Assembly (NCBI GenBank): GCA_947625365.1
Contig: CANQNZ010000036.1
Span: 1 to 11,526, forward strand
Direction: 5' to 3'
DNA from: an uncultured Bacilli bacterium
Lineage (GTDB): Bacteria; Bacillota_I; Bacilli_A; RF39; UBA660
DNA length: 11,526 nucleotides
This document shows, in pieces, positions 1 to 6,483 of this stretch. Each line of letters starts with the position of its first letter. Positions within the stretch are counted from its first letter, which is position 1. The notes below the pieces were generated by a model. The model was not told where the DNA came from. It worked only from the letters and a program-made list of their open reading frames with translations, and searched no databases. Position numbers and translations under genes: made by a program.

Positions 1-373
1 TAGAAGAAAAAGAAAAATAAAGAAAAATATTCCGGAAGCAGTAGCACATATTCATTCAACTTTTAATAATACAGTTGTTAGTATTGCTGATAAAGACGGA
101 AATGTTATTTCCTGGGCATCTTCAGGAACTATCGGTTATAAAGGTAGTAAAAAGAAAACTCCATTTGCAGCAGGTCTTGCTTCAGAAGCTGCCGCTAAAG
201 CTGCTATGGACGCCGGAGTTGTTAAAGTTGAAGTTAAAGTTAAAGGATTAGGACAAGGTCGTGAAAATGCTATTCGTTCATTACAAACAGCAGGCTTAGA
301 AATAACATCTATATCTGATGAAACACCAATACCACATAATGGTTGTCGTCCACCAAAACGTCCAAGAAATTAA
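1..373 (+). CDS. rpsK: 30S ribosomal protein S11, 5'-truncated by window start
   Basis: Ribosomal protein S11 sits on the platform of the small subunit and helps shape the mRNA exit/Shine-Dalgarno region with S7 and 16S rRNA. The reading frame begins in mid-gene (first complete codon at position 2) and gives 123 residues to the TAA at 371-373. Typical bacterial S11 is about 125-130 residues, so only a few N-terminal residues are missing. Diagnostic stretches are a basic N terminus (RRKRKIKKN), AHIHSTFNNT, TPFAAGLASE, VKGLGQGRENAIRSLQ and the near-invariant C-terminal PHNGCRPPKR. The rpoA start lies 21 bases downstream, the usual order in the alpha operon, so these genes are almost certainly co-transcribed from a promoter outside the window. 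Identity is certain; only the start is unseen. Confidence 0.97.
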   Translation, partial: RRKRKIKKNIPEAVAHIHSTFNNTVVSIADKDGNVISWASSGTIGYKGSKKKTPFAAGLASEAAAKAAMDAGVVKVEVKVKGLGQGRENAIRSLQTAGLEITSISDETPIPHNGCRPPKRPRN

Positions 374-394
374 TTAGGGGAAAGGAATATAAAA

Positions 395-1342
395 ATGAAT
401 ATAAGATTTGAAAAACCAGAATTTAAAATAGTAGAATATATGGATAATAATCACTATGGCAAATTCGTTTTAGAACCACTTGAAAGAGGATTTGGAACAA
501 CAATTGGAAACGCTTTACGTCGTGTAATGTTATCTTCTCTTCCAGGAAGTGCAATTACTAGTGTTAAAATCGAAGGCGTAATGCATGAATTTCAAAAAAT
601 TGATGGAGTTGTAGAAGATGTTACAGCTATCATCCTAGCTTTAAAAAGTGTTGTTATAAAAAATCATACTGATGAAGAAAAGATTATGCGTTTATCTGTT
701 TCTAAAGAAGGACCAGTAACAGCTGGTGATATTGAAACTGACGCTGATGTTGAAATTATTAACAAAGATTTAGTTATTTGTAATCTTGTTAAAGGCGGAA
801 AAATTGACATGAAAATGACTGTAGCAAATGGTCGTGGATATGTTGATGCTAAAGAAAACCAAAAATTAATTGAAGCTAAAGAAGTAGGTATGATACCAAT
901 AGATTCCTTATATTCACCAATTGAAAGAGTTGCTTATGAAGTAGAGCCTGCTCGTGTTGGTCAAAATGAAAACTTTGATAAATTAGTTATGGAAGTTTAT
1001 ACTAATGGAGCAACTACACCAGAAGAAGCTATGGCTCTTTCAGCTAAGATATTAATTGAACATTTTAATATCATTACAGATTTAAATTCTATTAGCGATT
1101 TCTCAGGTATGATGGCTGAAAAGAAAATAGATACTATAACTAAAACCTTAGAAACTCCAATTGAAGAAATTGAATTTTCTGTAAGAGCATATAATTGTTT
1201 AAAAAGAGCAGGTATTCATACAGTTCAAGATTTAATTTCTAAAAAAGAAGTAGAAGTTACTAAAATTCGTAATTTAGGTAAAAAATCATTAAAAGAAGTT
1301 ATTGATAAAGTTAAAGAATTGGGACTAGAGTTCCGCGATTAA
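395..1342 (+). CDS. rpoA: DNA-directed RNA polymerase subunit alpha
   Basis: The alpha subunit dimerises to nucleate assembly of RNA polymerase (alpha2-beta-beta'-omega), and its C-terminal domain contacts UP elements and activators. The 315-residue product has the full two-domain plan. The N-terminal assembly domain (about 1-230) contains LEPLERGFGTTIGNALRR and MLSSLPGSAITSVKIEGV; a linker follows, then the C-terminal domain (about 255-315) with VRAYNCLKRAGI and IRNLGKKSLKEV, the helix-hairpin-helix segment that carries the DNA-contacting Arg and Asn. Length matches the family. The ATG at 395 follows purine-rich AGGGGAAAGGA (376-386) at suitable spacing. The stop TAA overlaps the rplQ ribosome binding site. 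It lies between rpsK and rplQ in the standard alpha-operon order. Confidence 0.99.
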   Translation: MNIRFEKPEFKIVEYMDNNHYGKFVLEPLERGFGTTIGNALRRVMLSSLPGSAITSVKIEGVMHEFQKIDGVVEDVTAIILALKSVVIKNHTDEEKIMRLSVSKEGPVTAGDIETDADVEIINKDLVICNLVKGGKIDMKMTVANGRGYVDAKENQKLIEAKEVGMIPIDSLYSPIERVAYEVEPARVGQNENFDKLVMEVYTNGATTPEEAMALSAKILIEHFNIITDLNSISDFSGMMAEKKIDTITKTLETPIEEIEFSVRAYNCLKRAGIHTVQDLISKKEVEVTKIRNLGKKSLKEVIDKVKELGLEFRD

Positions 1343-1353
1343 GGAGGTAAAAC

Positions 1354-1695
1354 ATGTTATATAGAAAATTAAGTAGAGAATCTAGAGTTCGTCGTAGCAT
1401 GCTTGCTGGTATTACTAAAGATGTTATTATGAACGAATCAGTTGTTACAACTGAAGCCCGAGCTAAAGAAGTTCGTAAGTTCGTAGATAAAATGATAACT
1501 TATGGTAAAAAAGGAACTTTAGTTGCTCGTCGTAATGCCCTAGCTTTCTTACATAACGATAAAGAAGTTGTTAATAAAGTTTTTAATGACTTAGCAAAAC
1601 GTTATGAAAACAGAAACGGTGGTTATACAAGAATTATTAAATTAAAAGAAAGAGTTGGAGACGACGCTTTAGAAGTAAAATTAGAACTAGTTTAG
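1354..1695 (+). CDS. rplQ: 50S ribosomal protein L17
   Basis: L17 is a large-subunit protein near the polypeptide exit side of the ribosome. The 113-residue product is slightly short but normal for Bacillota. It shows the family hallmarks: N-terminal YRKLSRESRVRRSMLAG (L17 proteins begin with a YRKLGR-like motif), the TTEARAKEVRKFVDKMITYGKKG segment, a RYENRNGGYTRIIKL core, and the closing GDDALEVKLEL. A near-perfect Shine-Dalgarno AAGGAGGT (1341-1348) overlaps the rpoA stop, implying translational coupling. The gene ends the ribosomal operon, as shown by the intrinsic terminator that starts inside its last codons. The next gene, an AAA+ ATPase, is not the usual neighbour (ECF transporter genes or truA often follow in Bacillota). 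Confidence 0.98.
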   Translation: MLYRKLSRESRVRRSMLAGITKDVIMNESVVTTEARAKEVRKFVDKMITYGKKGTLVARRNALAFLHNDKEVVNKVFNDLAKRYENRNGGYTRIIKLKERVGDDALEVKLELV

Positions 1696-1706
1696 TTCTT
1701 TTTTTT
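1683..1706 (+). terminator. Intrinsic terminator of the rpsK-rpoA-rplQ operon
   Basis: A 7-bp stem AGAACTA / TAGTTCT (1683-1689 and 1693-1699) with a GTT loop is followed directly by seven T residues (1700-1706). The rplQ stop codon TAG (1693-1695) forms the start of the right arm. This is a textbook short hairpin plus U-tract, ending the ribosomal operon. Confidence 0.8.
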
Positions 1707-1748
1707 GTTATGTAACTTTGATTTTACGTTTGCAAAAAATGCTAAAAA

Positions 1749-1784
1749 ATAAAAGTTTTGCAAATAAACTTGCAAAACTTTTAT
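1749..1784. repeat. Perfect 15-bp inverted repeat upstream of the ATPase gene
   Basis: The left arm 1749-1763 pairs without mismatch with the right arm 1770-1784 around a 6-base spacer (ATAAAC). The core is AAAAGTTTTGCAA / TTGCAAAACTTTT. It is not needed to end rplQ, which already has a terminator about 45 bases upstream. Read on the minus strand the hairpin is followed by a T-run, so it could stop antisense transcription entering the ribosomal operon. On the plus strand the following bases (ATGTCTGTTTT) are a poor U-tract. The right arm overlaps a candidate -35 box of the ATPase gene, so an operator role is also possible. The 8-mer palindrome TTTGCAAA in the left arm recurs at 1729-1736. Confidence 0.7.
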
Positions 1785-1798
1785 GTCTGTTTTATACT
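1770..1798 (+). promoter_or_regulatory. Candidate promoter of the DUF4143 ATPase gene
   Basis: TTGCAA (1770-1775), 17 bases, then TATACT (1793-1798). The -35 box is only a 4 of 6 match and lies in the right arm of the inverted repeat. The implied transcription start (about 1805) falls at the ribosome binding site, leaving almost no leader, so this assignment is tentative. Confidence 0.35.
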
Positions 1799-1814
1799 TA
1801 AATTGGTGATAAAA

Positions 1815-3017
1815 ATGGTTATTAGAGAAAATTATCTTAATAAGTTAATAAATGCTAAAGATACAGAATTTATTAAAGTAATAACAGGTATACGTCGTTG
1901 TGGTAAATCAACATTGCTTTTAATGTTTAAAGAATATTTAGTAAAAGAAAAAGTTAAAGAAAAAAATATAATATATATAAATTTTGAGTCAGCGTTGTTT
2001 GATGATATTACTGATTATAAAAAATTATATAATTATATAAAAGAAAAATTAAATAAAGGACGAAATTATATTTTATTGGATGAAATTCAGAATGTGGATA
2101 AATGGGAGAAAGCTATTAATTCTTTAAAAATAGATTTTGATGTTGATATATATATTACAGGTTCTAATGCTTATCTATTATCTAGTGAACTTGCCACATT
2201 GCTTTCAGGAAGATATATAGAAATAAAAGTATATCCGTTATCTTTTAAAGAATATTTAAAGTTTAATGATTACGCTCAAACTGATTTAGAAGATAAATTT
2301 TATGAATATTTAAAATATGGAGGACTTCCGGCTTTAACATTTATTAAAAATAAAAATGATTTAGTTTTAAATTATCTCAATGATATATATAATACTATTG
2401 TAAAAAAAGATGTTATCGAAAGAAATGGAATAAAAGATATAGTACTTTTAGAAAATATTTTAAAATTTATTTCATCCAATATAGGAAGTGCTATTTCATC
2501 TAGTAAAATAAGCAATTATTTAAACAGTAATAAAATAGCTCTTAAGACTAATCATCAAACTATAGATAATTATATTAAAATGTTAGAAAATGCTTTTATA
2601 ATATATAAATCAAATAGAAGTGATATCAAAAGTAAAAATGTTTTAAAGACATTAGGAAAATATTATTTAACTGATTTAGGTATTAGAAATATTATATTAG
2701 GATTTAGAAATATAAATGAGGGACACTTACTAGAAAATATTGTATATTTTGAACTTTTAAGAAGAGGGTATAAAGTAAGTACAGGAAAAATAGGTGAGTA
2801 TGAAATAGATTTTATAGCAGAAAATATTGAGAAAGTTAAATATTATCAAGTAACTTTATCTATAAAAGAGGAAAAAACTTTAAAAAGGGAGATAAGAAGT
2901 TTAGAAAATATTAATGATAATTATGAAAAAGTAATTCTGACTATGGATAAAACTATTAATCATGATTATAATGGAATAAAAGTAATAAATTTAATTGATT
3001 TTTTATTAGAAGAGTAA
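1815..3017 (+). CDS. AAA+ ATPase with C-terminal DUF4143 domain
   Basis: This 400-residue protein belongs to the large, poorly understood family of prokaryotic AAA (AAA_14) ATPases fused to DUF4143. Visible are a Walker A motif GIRRCGKST (25-33), a Walker B YILLDE (85-90) followed by IQNV, a sensor-like TGSNAYLLS (115-123) and an SGRY arginine motif (131-134), then PLSFKEYL, which is typical of this family. The C-terminal part (about 200-400) has a winged-helix-like stretch and a degenerate PD-(D/E)XK-like pattern, EIDFIAE with D332 and YYQV with Gln345, so nuclease activity is not expected. I chose the ATG at 1815, preceded by GGTGA (1805-1809); the longer frame from 1758 would start inside the inverted repeat with no ribosome binding site. 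Codon use is richer in ATA than in the ribosomal genes beside it, which fits an accessory gene. Members occur in many copies in anaerobic gut bacteria; their cellular role is unknown. Confidence 0.88.
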   Translation: MVIRENYLNKLINAKDTEFIKVITGIRRCGKSTLLLMFKEYLVKEKVKEKNIIYINFESALFDDITDYKKLYNYIKEKLNKGRNYILLDEIQNVDKWEKAINSLKIDFDVDIYITGSNAYLLSSELATLLSGRYIEIKVYPLSFKEYLKFNDYAQTDLEDKFYEYLKYGGLPALTFIKNKNDLVLNYLNDIYNTIVKKDVIERNGIKDIVLLENILKFISSNIGSAISSSKISNYLNSNKIALKTNHQTIDNYIKMLENAFIIYKSNRSDIKSKNVLKTLGKYYLTDLGIRNIILGFRNINEGHLLENIVYFELLRRGYKVSTGKIGEYEIDFIAENIEKVKYYQVTLSIKEEKTLKREIRSLENINDNYEKVILTMDKTINHDYNGIKVINLIDFLLEE

Positions 3018-3028
3018 TTATTGCTCTT
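3010..3028. terminator. Hairpin shared by two convergent stop codons
   Basis: AAGAGTAA (3010-3017) pairs with TTGCTCTT (3021-3028) around a TTA loop, using one G-U pair, and two more T follow. The ATPase stop (3015-3017) forms one arm and the minus-strand gene's stop complement (3018-3020) forms the loop. The stem is short and the U-tract weak, so termination strength is uncertain, but it is the only hairpin available for either gene. Confidence 0.45.
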
Positions 3029-3347
3029 TTAATTTATCTAATTCTTGGCTCATAATTTGTACAGTTTTTTTAAGGCGTTCTAAATCTGATTTATCGGCTT
3101 TTTCTTGATTTTTACGATAGTGATTATTAGCATCACTTTTAATATTACTTCCTTCATTATTGGCATAGCGGGCATTAATAAGCTGTTGCTGAGCTGCCGT
3201 GGTTAAAAGCACTTGACCTACTAATATTAACCAGTTTCCAATCGAATTTAGCTCATTAGCATTGAAATCATCTTCAACTATAAGGCCAACAATGCACCCA
3301 ATAGCACTAAATAGTTCTGGATTAGTATTAGGGGGAAACTTGTGCAT
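3018..3347 (-). CDS. Hypothetical protein, 109 residues, hydrophobic helix plus coiled coil
   Basis: I cannot assign a function. The 109-residue product begins with a polar stretch (MHKFPPNTNPE), continues with two hydrophobic segments (about 12-25, AIGCIVGLIV, and about 36-52, IGNWLILVGQVLLTTAA) separated by acidic FNANELN, and then turns hydrophilic, ending in a charged coiled-coil helix (about 86-109, LERLKKTVQIMSQELDKLKEQ-like). The overall pattern resembles small conserved Bacillota proteins of unknown role that I recall only vaguely. The two hydrophobic segments are short and may be amphipathic helices rather than true membrane spans. The ATG is supported by a GAGG/GAGG-type ribosome binding site (complement of 3350-3358). 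It is convergent with the ATPase gene with no spacer at all, and divergent from the coiled-coil gene at 3449, so it could share regulation with that gene. Confidence 0.72.
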   Translation of the reverse strand: MHKFPPNTNPELFSAIGCIVGLIVEDDFNANELNSIGNWLILVGQVLLTTAAQQQLINARYANNEGSNIKSDANNHYRKNQEKADKSDLERLKKTVQIMSQELDKLKEQ

Positions 3348-3364
3348 AACCTCGCCTCATATTA

Positions 3365-3370
3365 ATTATA
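3365..3370 (-). promoter_or_regulatory. Possible -10 box for the 109-residue gene
   Basis: The minus strand reads TATAAT here, a consensus -10 box 17 bases upstream of the start codon. No convincing -35 box is present at 16-18 bases spacing, and the start point would fall at the edge of the ribosome binding site. In this AT-rich gap the match could be chance. Confidence 0.25.
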
Positions 3371-3390
3371 TTTTCTCGTGATTAATATTA

Positions 3391-3419
3391 TTGCATTAAT
3401 TTTTAGAATATGATATTAT
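3391..3419 (+). promoter_or_regulatory. Promoter of the coiled-coil gene
   Basis: TTGCAT (3391-3396), 17 bases, TATTAT (3414-3419) gives a sigma-A type promoter with an expected start near 3426 and a leader of about 23 bases containing the AAGGGAG ribosome binding site (3436-3442). A second -10-like TAGAAT at 3430-3435 lies too close to the start codon to be the main one. Confidence 0.5.
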
Positions 3420-3448
3420 TTTAATAGTATAGAATAAGGGAGTGCTCT

Positions 3449-5563
3449 ATGAAGAACAATACTAAGCGAGCAATTTATAAAGGTGTTAATTATTTAATGC
3501 AAATGGCTTCCGAAAAAGGTTTAAGTATTGATGCTTTACTAATTGAAAAAAGAGACATTGAGCATCAAATAGCAGCCTTAAAGGAAGACATTGCTAATTT
3601 AACACCAAAAGAAGCTGATTATAATGAAGCTAAAAGTTCTTATCAAGTATCTTTAGCTACTCGAAAAGCTGAATTAAATAAACGCAATGCCCGCTTAGCG
3701 AAAATTAATGCTGACCTAGAAAAACAGAAAAAAGAGTTAGATAGTACGCTTGAGCTTGAAAAAACATTATTAAAACAAAAAGGTCATTTTGACCAATTAA
3801 TTAATATTTTAGATGATTATAAAAATAATAGGGAGTTTAAATCTTATACAACGGATAGTAAACAAGAAGCGGAAGATAATACAAATAAATTAATAGATGT
3901 GCAAAATAAAAAAAGAAGAATACAATCATCTGTTAATATATTAACGGAAGAACAAGAAGATGAAGAAGCTAAGATTAAAAATTGCAATGAAGATATTGCT
4001 AGTTTAGAATTTATATTACAGTCTAATAAAGAATTAGAGAACTTCCCAACTATTAAAGAAAAAAGAGATGAAATTGCTAAAAATAAAGAAGAATTAGCAA
4101 AGCTACAAGCCCGCTTAGATGAAATTATTAGTTCTCCAGAATATATGGAATATGAAATAGATGAGCTAATAGCAAATGATGCTGATTATGATTTAATTAA
4201 AGAAAAAGTATTAACTTTATATGAACTTGTACGTTCTAAACCTTATATGTCAGCGATTATTCGCAATAATGATACAACTAGTTTAAAAGGAAAAAAAGCC
4301 GCTTTAGAACAAAATATTAGTGAACTGCGAGGGAAAATTGCTAAATCAAATTATGTATTAAAGTCATTGCCAGTAGAAGATACGCGTCTATCCGATTTAG
4401 AAAAATTAATTAATAGTAAGATTAAACAAATAGAAATATTAAAAAATGTTGTGGATAGTAATTCTAATATTATATTAATTTTATTACGTCAACATCGTGA
4501 TTTAAAAAGTAAATATAATGAAGAAATGCAACAATCAAATGATTATTTAAAACAAAGTGAACAGTTAGATAAAATTACTCAGACCACTTTGAAAGCTGAC
4601 TACACGCAACATCAACAATTGTTAACTTATCAAAAAGAATTAATTGATAACTATCCTGATGATGTTCAAACAATTATAGATACAAATAAAAAATTAAATG
4701 AATTTATTAGTCATTTAGAAGAGCAAATAGAAGCATATAAAGCAGAGATGAAAACAATTGTTGTTCATCAGAAACAACGTAAACCAATTAAAAATTATGT
4801 GGAAAGAGCAGCCCATGAAAATGACCTTAAAGAATTGCAAAAGGAAACATTTTATTTAAATAAAAGAATTAATTTTGCTAATGCCAAGATTAATCCTACA
4901 GAAACAAAGAATAATATAATAGATGATTTAAAAAGTCTTTATGCTAGTCAATTAAAAGCAAAAAAAGCTCAAGCTCGCGAAGCAACTGAGTTAAAACCAT
5001 TAGAAAGTGAAGAAATAAAAGTTACTCCTTTAAAAGTAGTGCCTACTAAAGAAGAAATTAAATCAGAAATAGATACCTTTGATGCAATAGGGGATTTACT
5101 TAATAAATTGGATTTAACCCAAAAAACGGAAGAAACTAAAAAGACTCCTGAAATTCCAATAGACTTAAATATTGATATTGATAAAACGGTACAAAGTATA
5201 GAAGCTAAAAAAGTAGAAACAGAACCAGTATTTGAACCAACTAAATTATCTGGAGTTGCTGTTGATTTAGATTTAGGACAATTAGCTAAGGAAGAAGAAA
5301 AAACGGAAGAAGCCGTAGAGACTCTAGAAGGAAATCAACAGACAGATGTTGCACCGAAAGATGAAAGGCCTGCGAAAATTAAGGTAATAAATATCGAGCC
5401 GTATCTAAAAACAGATGTTACTGTGGAAAATCCAAAATATAAAGTTGTAAATATTGAACCAATTAAAAAGCCAAATCTTAATAAAGACGATACGGCAATA
5501 TACGATGGTATAATATTTAGACCATTTGTTGAAGAAGAACCACAACTTTCAAGGGTTGCTTAA
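3449..5563 (+). CDS. Large coiled-coil protein with acidic, repeat-bearing C-terminal tail
   Basis: Function not recognised. The 704-residue product has no signal peptide, membrane span or enzyme motif. Residues about 25-500 are highly charged heptad-like helix (runs such as LNKRNARLAKINADLEKQKKELD and ELAKLQARLDEI) with a few likely breaks, suggesting several coiled-coil segments as in SMC hinge arms or bacterial filament proteins. There is no Walker A or ABC signature, so it is not an SMC or RecN ATPase. From about 510 the sequence becomes low-complexity and acidic (Glu, Lys, Thr, Pro), interrupted by short strand-like islands. Two of these are near copies, KIKVINIEP (643-651) and KYKVVNIEP (663-671), exactly 20 residues apart, followed by a hydrophobic IYDGIIFRPFV. 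These look like linear binding motifs. The start has a good AAGGGAG site. A 73-residue gene follows 21 bases later in the same transcript. A structural, cytoskeletal or scaffold role is inference only. Confidence 0.85.
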   Translation: MKNNTKRAIYKGVNYLMQMASEKGLSIDALLIEKRDIEHQIAALKEDIANLTPKEADYNEAKSSYQVSLATRKAELNKRNARLAKINADLEKQKKELDSTLELEKTLLKQKGHFDQLINILDDYKNNREFKSYTTDSKQEAEDNTNKLIDVQNKKRRIQSSVNILTEEQEDEEAKIKNCNEDIASLEFILQSNKELENFPTIKEKRDEIAKNKEELAKLQARLDEIISSPEYMEYEIDELIANDADYDLIKEKVLTLYELVRSKPYMSAIIRNNDTTSLKGKKAALEQNISELRGKIAKSNYVLKSLPVEDTRLSDLEKLINSKIKQIEILKNVVDSNSNIILILLRQHRDLKSKYNEEMQQSNDYLKQSEQLDKITQTTLKADYTQHQQLLTYQKELIDNYPDDVQTIIDTNKKLNEFISHLEEQIEAYKAEMKTIVVHQKQRKPIKNYVERAAHENDLKELQKETFYLNKRINFANAKINPTETKNNIIDDLKSLYASQLKAKKAQAREATELKPLESEEIKVTPLKVVPTKEEIKSEIDTFDAIGDLLNKLDLTQKTEETKKTPEIPIDLNIDIDKTVQSIEAKKVETEPVFEPTKLSGVAVDLDLGQLAKEEEKTEEAVETLEGNQQTDVAPKDERPAKIKVINIEPYLKTDVTVENPKYKVVNIEPIKKPNLNKDDTAIYDGIIFRPFVEEEPQLSRVA

Positions 5564-5584
5564 AAAAGGAAGGAATAAAAAGGA

Positions 5585-5806
5585 ATGGAAATTACAAAAG
5601 ATACTGTTGTTACTTTAGAAAATGGTGACAGATATATTATTGATAATATTACTTTCTACGGAGGAGTTAAGTATGCACTTGCTCACAAGGAAAATGCTAG
5701 TGATAAAATTATTATGGAAGAAATATTTGAGAATAATGAGCTTTATGTAAGGCAAGTTGTAGATACGGAATTAATAGCAATTTTACTAAGGATATTAGAA
5801 GGTTAA
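5585..5806 (+). CDS. Small hypothetical protein, 73 residues
   Basis: I do not recognise a family with confidence. The 73-residue acidic protein opens with MEITKDTVVTLENGDRYII, a pattern of alternating strands (TVVTLENG, RYIIDNITF, KYALAH, KIIMEEIFENNELYVRQV) that suggests a compact beta-barrel, SH3-like or DUF1292-like small fold, and ends in a hydrophobic helix (ELIAILLRIL). No signal peptide is present, so it is probably cytoplasmic. It begins 21 bases after the coiled-coil gene, with AAGGAAGGA (5566-5574) as ribosome binding site and no promoter between them, so the two are co-transcribed. The shared terminator overlaps its stop codon. The context suggests it works with, or is at least co-regulated with, the coiled-coil protein. 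Confidence 0.8.
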   Translation: MEITKDTVVTLENGDRYIIDNITFYGGVKYALAHKENASDKIIMEEIFENNELYVRQVVDTELIAILLRILEG

Positions 5807-5816
5807 TATCCTTTTT
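5788..5816 (+). terminator. Intrinsic terminator after the coiled-coil/73-residue operon
   Basis: A perfect 10-bp stem AAGGATATTA / TAATATCCTT (5788-5797 and 5804-5813) has a 6-base GAAGGT loop, and its T-run is 5812-5816. The stop codon TAA (5804-5806) begins the right arm. Confidence 0.85.
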
Positions 5817-5819
5817 ATA

Positions 5820-5848
5820 TTGCTTAAAAGCATATTTTTTTGTATAAT
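5820..5848 (+). promoter_or_regulatory. Promoter of rubrerythrin gene
   Basis: TTGCTT (5820-5825), 17 bases, TATAAT (5843-5848): perfect -10 box with ideal spacing. The expected start is near 5855, giving a short leader that carries GAAGGAGAGGA. The promoter directly abuts the upstream terminator. I see no obvious PerR-type operator. Confidence 0.68.
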
Positions 5849-5872
5849 TTTTATAGAAGGAGAGGATAAAAA

Positions 5873-6412
5873 ATGGAATTAAAAGGCAGTAAAACTGAAA
5901 GTAATTTGATGGCTGCATTTGCTGGCGAAAGTCAAGCTCGTAATAAATATACTTATTTTGCTTCTAAAGCTAGAAAAGAAGGTTATGAGCAAATAGCCGC
6001 TATATTTGAAGAAACAGCTAATAATGAAAAAGAACATGCTAAACTTTGGTTTAAACAATTAAATGGAGGAGATATTCCTTCTACATTAGAAAATTTAAAA
6101 GCAGCAGCTGAAGGCGAAAATTATGAGTGGACAGATATGTATGCTGAATTTGCTAAAACTGCTAAAGAAGAAGGATTTGATGAGATTGCTTTCCTTTTTG
6201 AAAGCGTAGGAGCAATTGAAAAACATCATGAAGAAAGATATTTAAAATTAGTGGATAATATCGAAAATAATTTAGTATTTAAAAAAGGAGAAGAAACAGT
6301 TTGGATATGTCGTAACTGTGGTCATGTTTATGTAGGTAAAGAAGCTTTAAAAGTTTGCCCAGTTTGTAAACATCCTGAAAGTTTCATGGAATTAAAAGCT
6401 GAAAATTATTAA
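5873..6412 (+). CDS. rbr: Rubrerythrin (non-haem diiron peroxidase)
   Basis: Rubrerythrin reduces hydrogen peroxide to water in the cytoplasm of anaerobes and microaerophiles, drawing electrons through its own rubredoxin centre from NAD(P)H-linked partners. The 179-residue protein has the classical order. The ferritin-like four-helix domain (about 1-135) shows AGESQARNKY with Glu19, the first ExxH pair Glu52/His55 (NNEKEHAK) and the second Glu116/His119 (IEKHHEERY), together with the family-typical YEWTDMYAEFAKTA. A C-terminal rubredoxin-like domain has four iron-binding cysteines, Cys146/Cys149 (CRNCG) and Cys162/Cys165 (CPVCK). No key ligand appears to be missing. The start is fixed by GGAGAGG at 5858-5864. 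It is a single-gene transcript with its own promoter and terminator, and its presence suggests an anaerobic lifestyle. Confidence 0.96.
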   Translation: MELKGSKTESNLMAAFAGESQARNKYTYFASKARKEGYEQIAAIFEETANNEKEHAKLWFKQLNGGDIPSTLENLKAAAEGENYEWTDMYAEFAKTAKEEGFDEIAFLFESVGAIEKHHEERYLKLVDNIENNLVFKKGEETVWICRNCGHVYVGKEALKVCPVCKHPESFMELKAENY

Positions 6413-6433
6413 AAGTTCCTTAGAGAACTTTTT
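6411..6433 (+). terminator. Intrinsic terminator of the rubrerythrin gene
   Basis: An 8-bp stem AAAAGTTC / GAACTTTT (6411-6418 and 6425-6432) with loop CTTAGA is followed by a T-run ending at 6433. The left arm begins inside the stop codon TAA (6410-6412). Confidence 0.8.
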
Positions 6434-6448
6434 CTTATGGCATTTTTA

Positions 6449-6457
6449 TGATAGAAT
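6449..6457 (+). promoter_or_regulatory. Extended -10 promoter of the cysteine-cluster gene
   Basis: TGATAGAAT fits the extended -10 form TGnTAnAAT (TG at 6449-6450, hexamer 6452-6457). There is no good -35 box 17 bases upstream (T-rich), as is usual when an extended -10 carries recognition. The expected start is near 6464, leaving about 20 bases before the ATG at 6484. Confidence 0.5.
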
Positions 6458-6483
6458 AAAAGGCAAAATTGCAGGTGAATAGT

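Noticed and set aside
1758..1814. N-terminal extension of the ATPase from the ATG at 1758
   Set aside because: It would start inside the inverted repeat with no ribosome binding site, and the extra 19 residues do not resemble the family. ATG 1815 has GGTGA upstream and gives the usual VIRENYL-type start.
3449..5563. SMC, RecN or MukB identity for the coiled-coil protein
   Set aside because: No Walker A, Walker B or ABC signature is present at either end; coiled-coil composition alone gives spurious similarity.
3018..5806. Phage, defence or toxin-antitoxin module in the unknown-gene block
   Set aside because: No integrase, nuclease, toxin-like or phage structural motif is visible, and ordinary promoters and terminators frame the genes. 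I keep it as an unknown module only.
5712..5918. Minus-strand open frame of 68 codons overlapping the 73-residue gene and the start of rubrerythrin
   Set aside because: It runs antisense through two supported genes, a terminator and a promoter, has low-complexity hydrophobic composition from AT-rich DNA, and no good ribosome binding site.
6469..6483. TTG start for the cysteine-cluster protein at 6469
   Set aside because: It lies before the AGGTGA ribosome binding site and only 5 bases after the likely transcript start; ATG 6484 is better placed.
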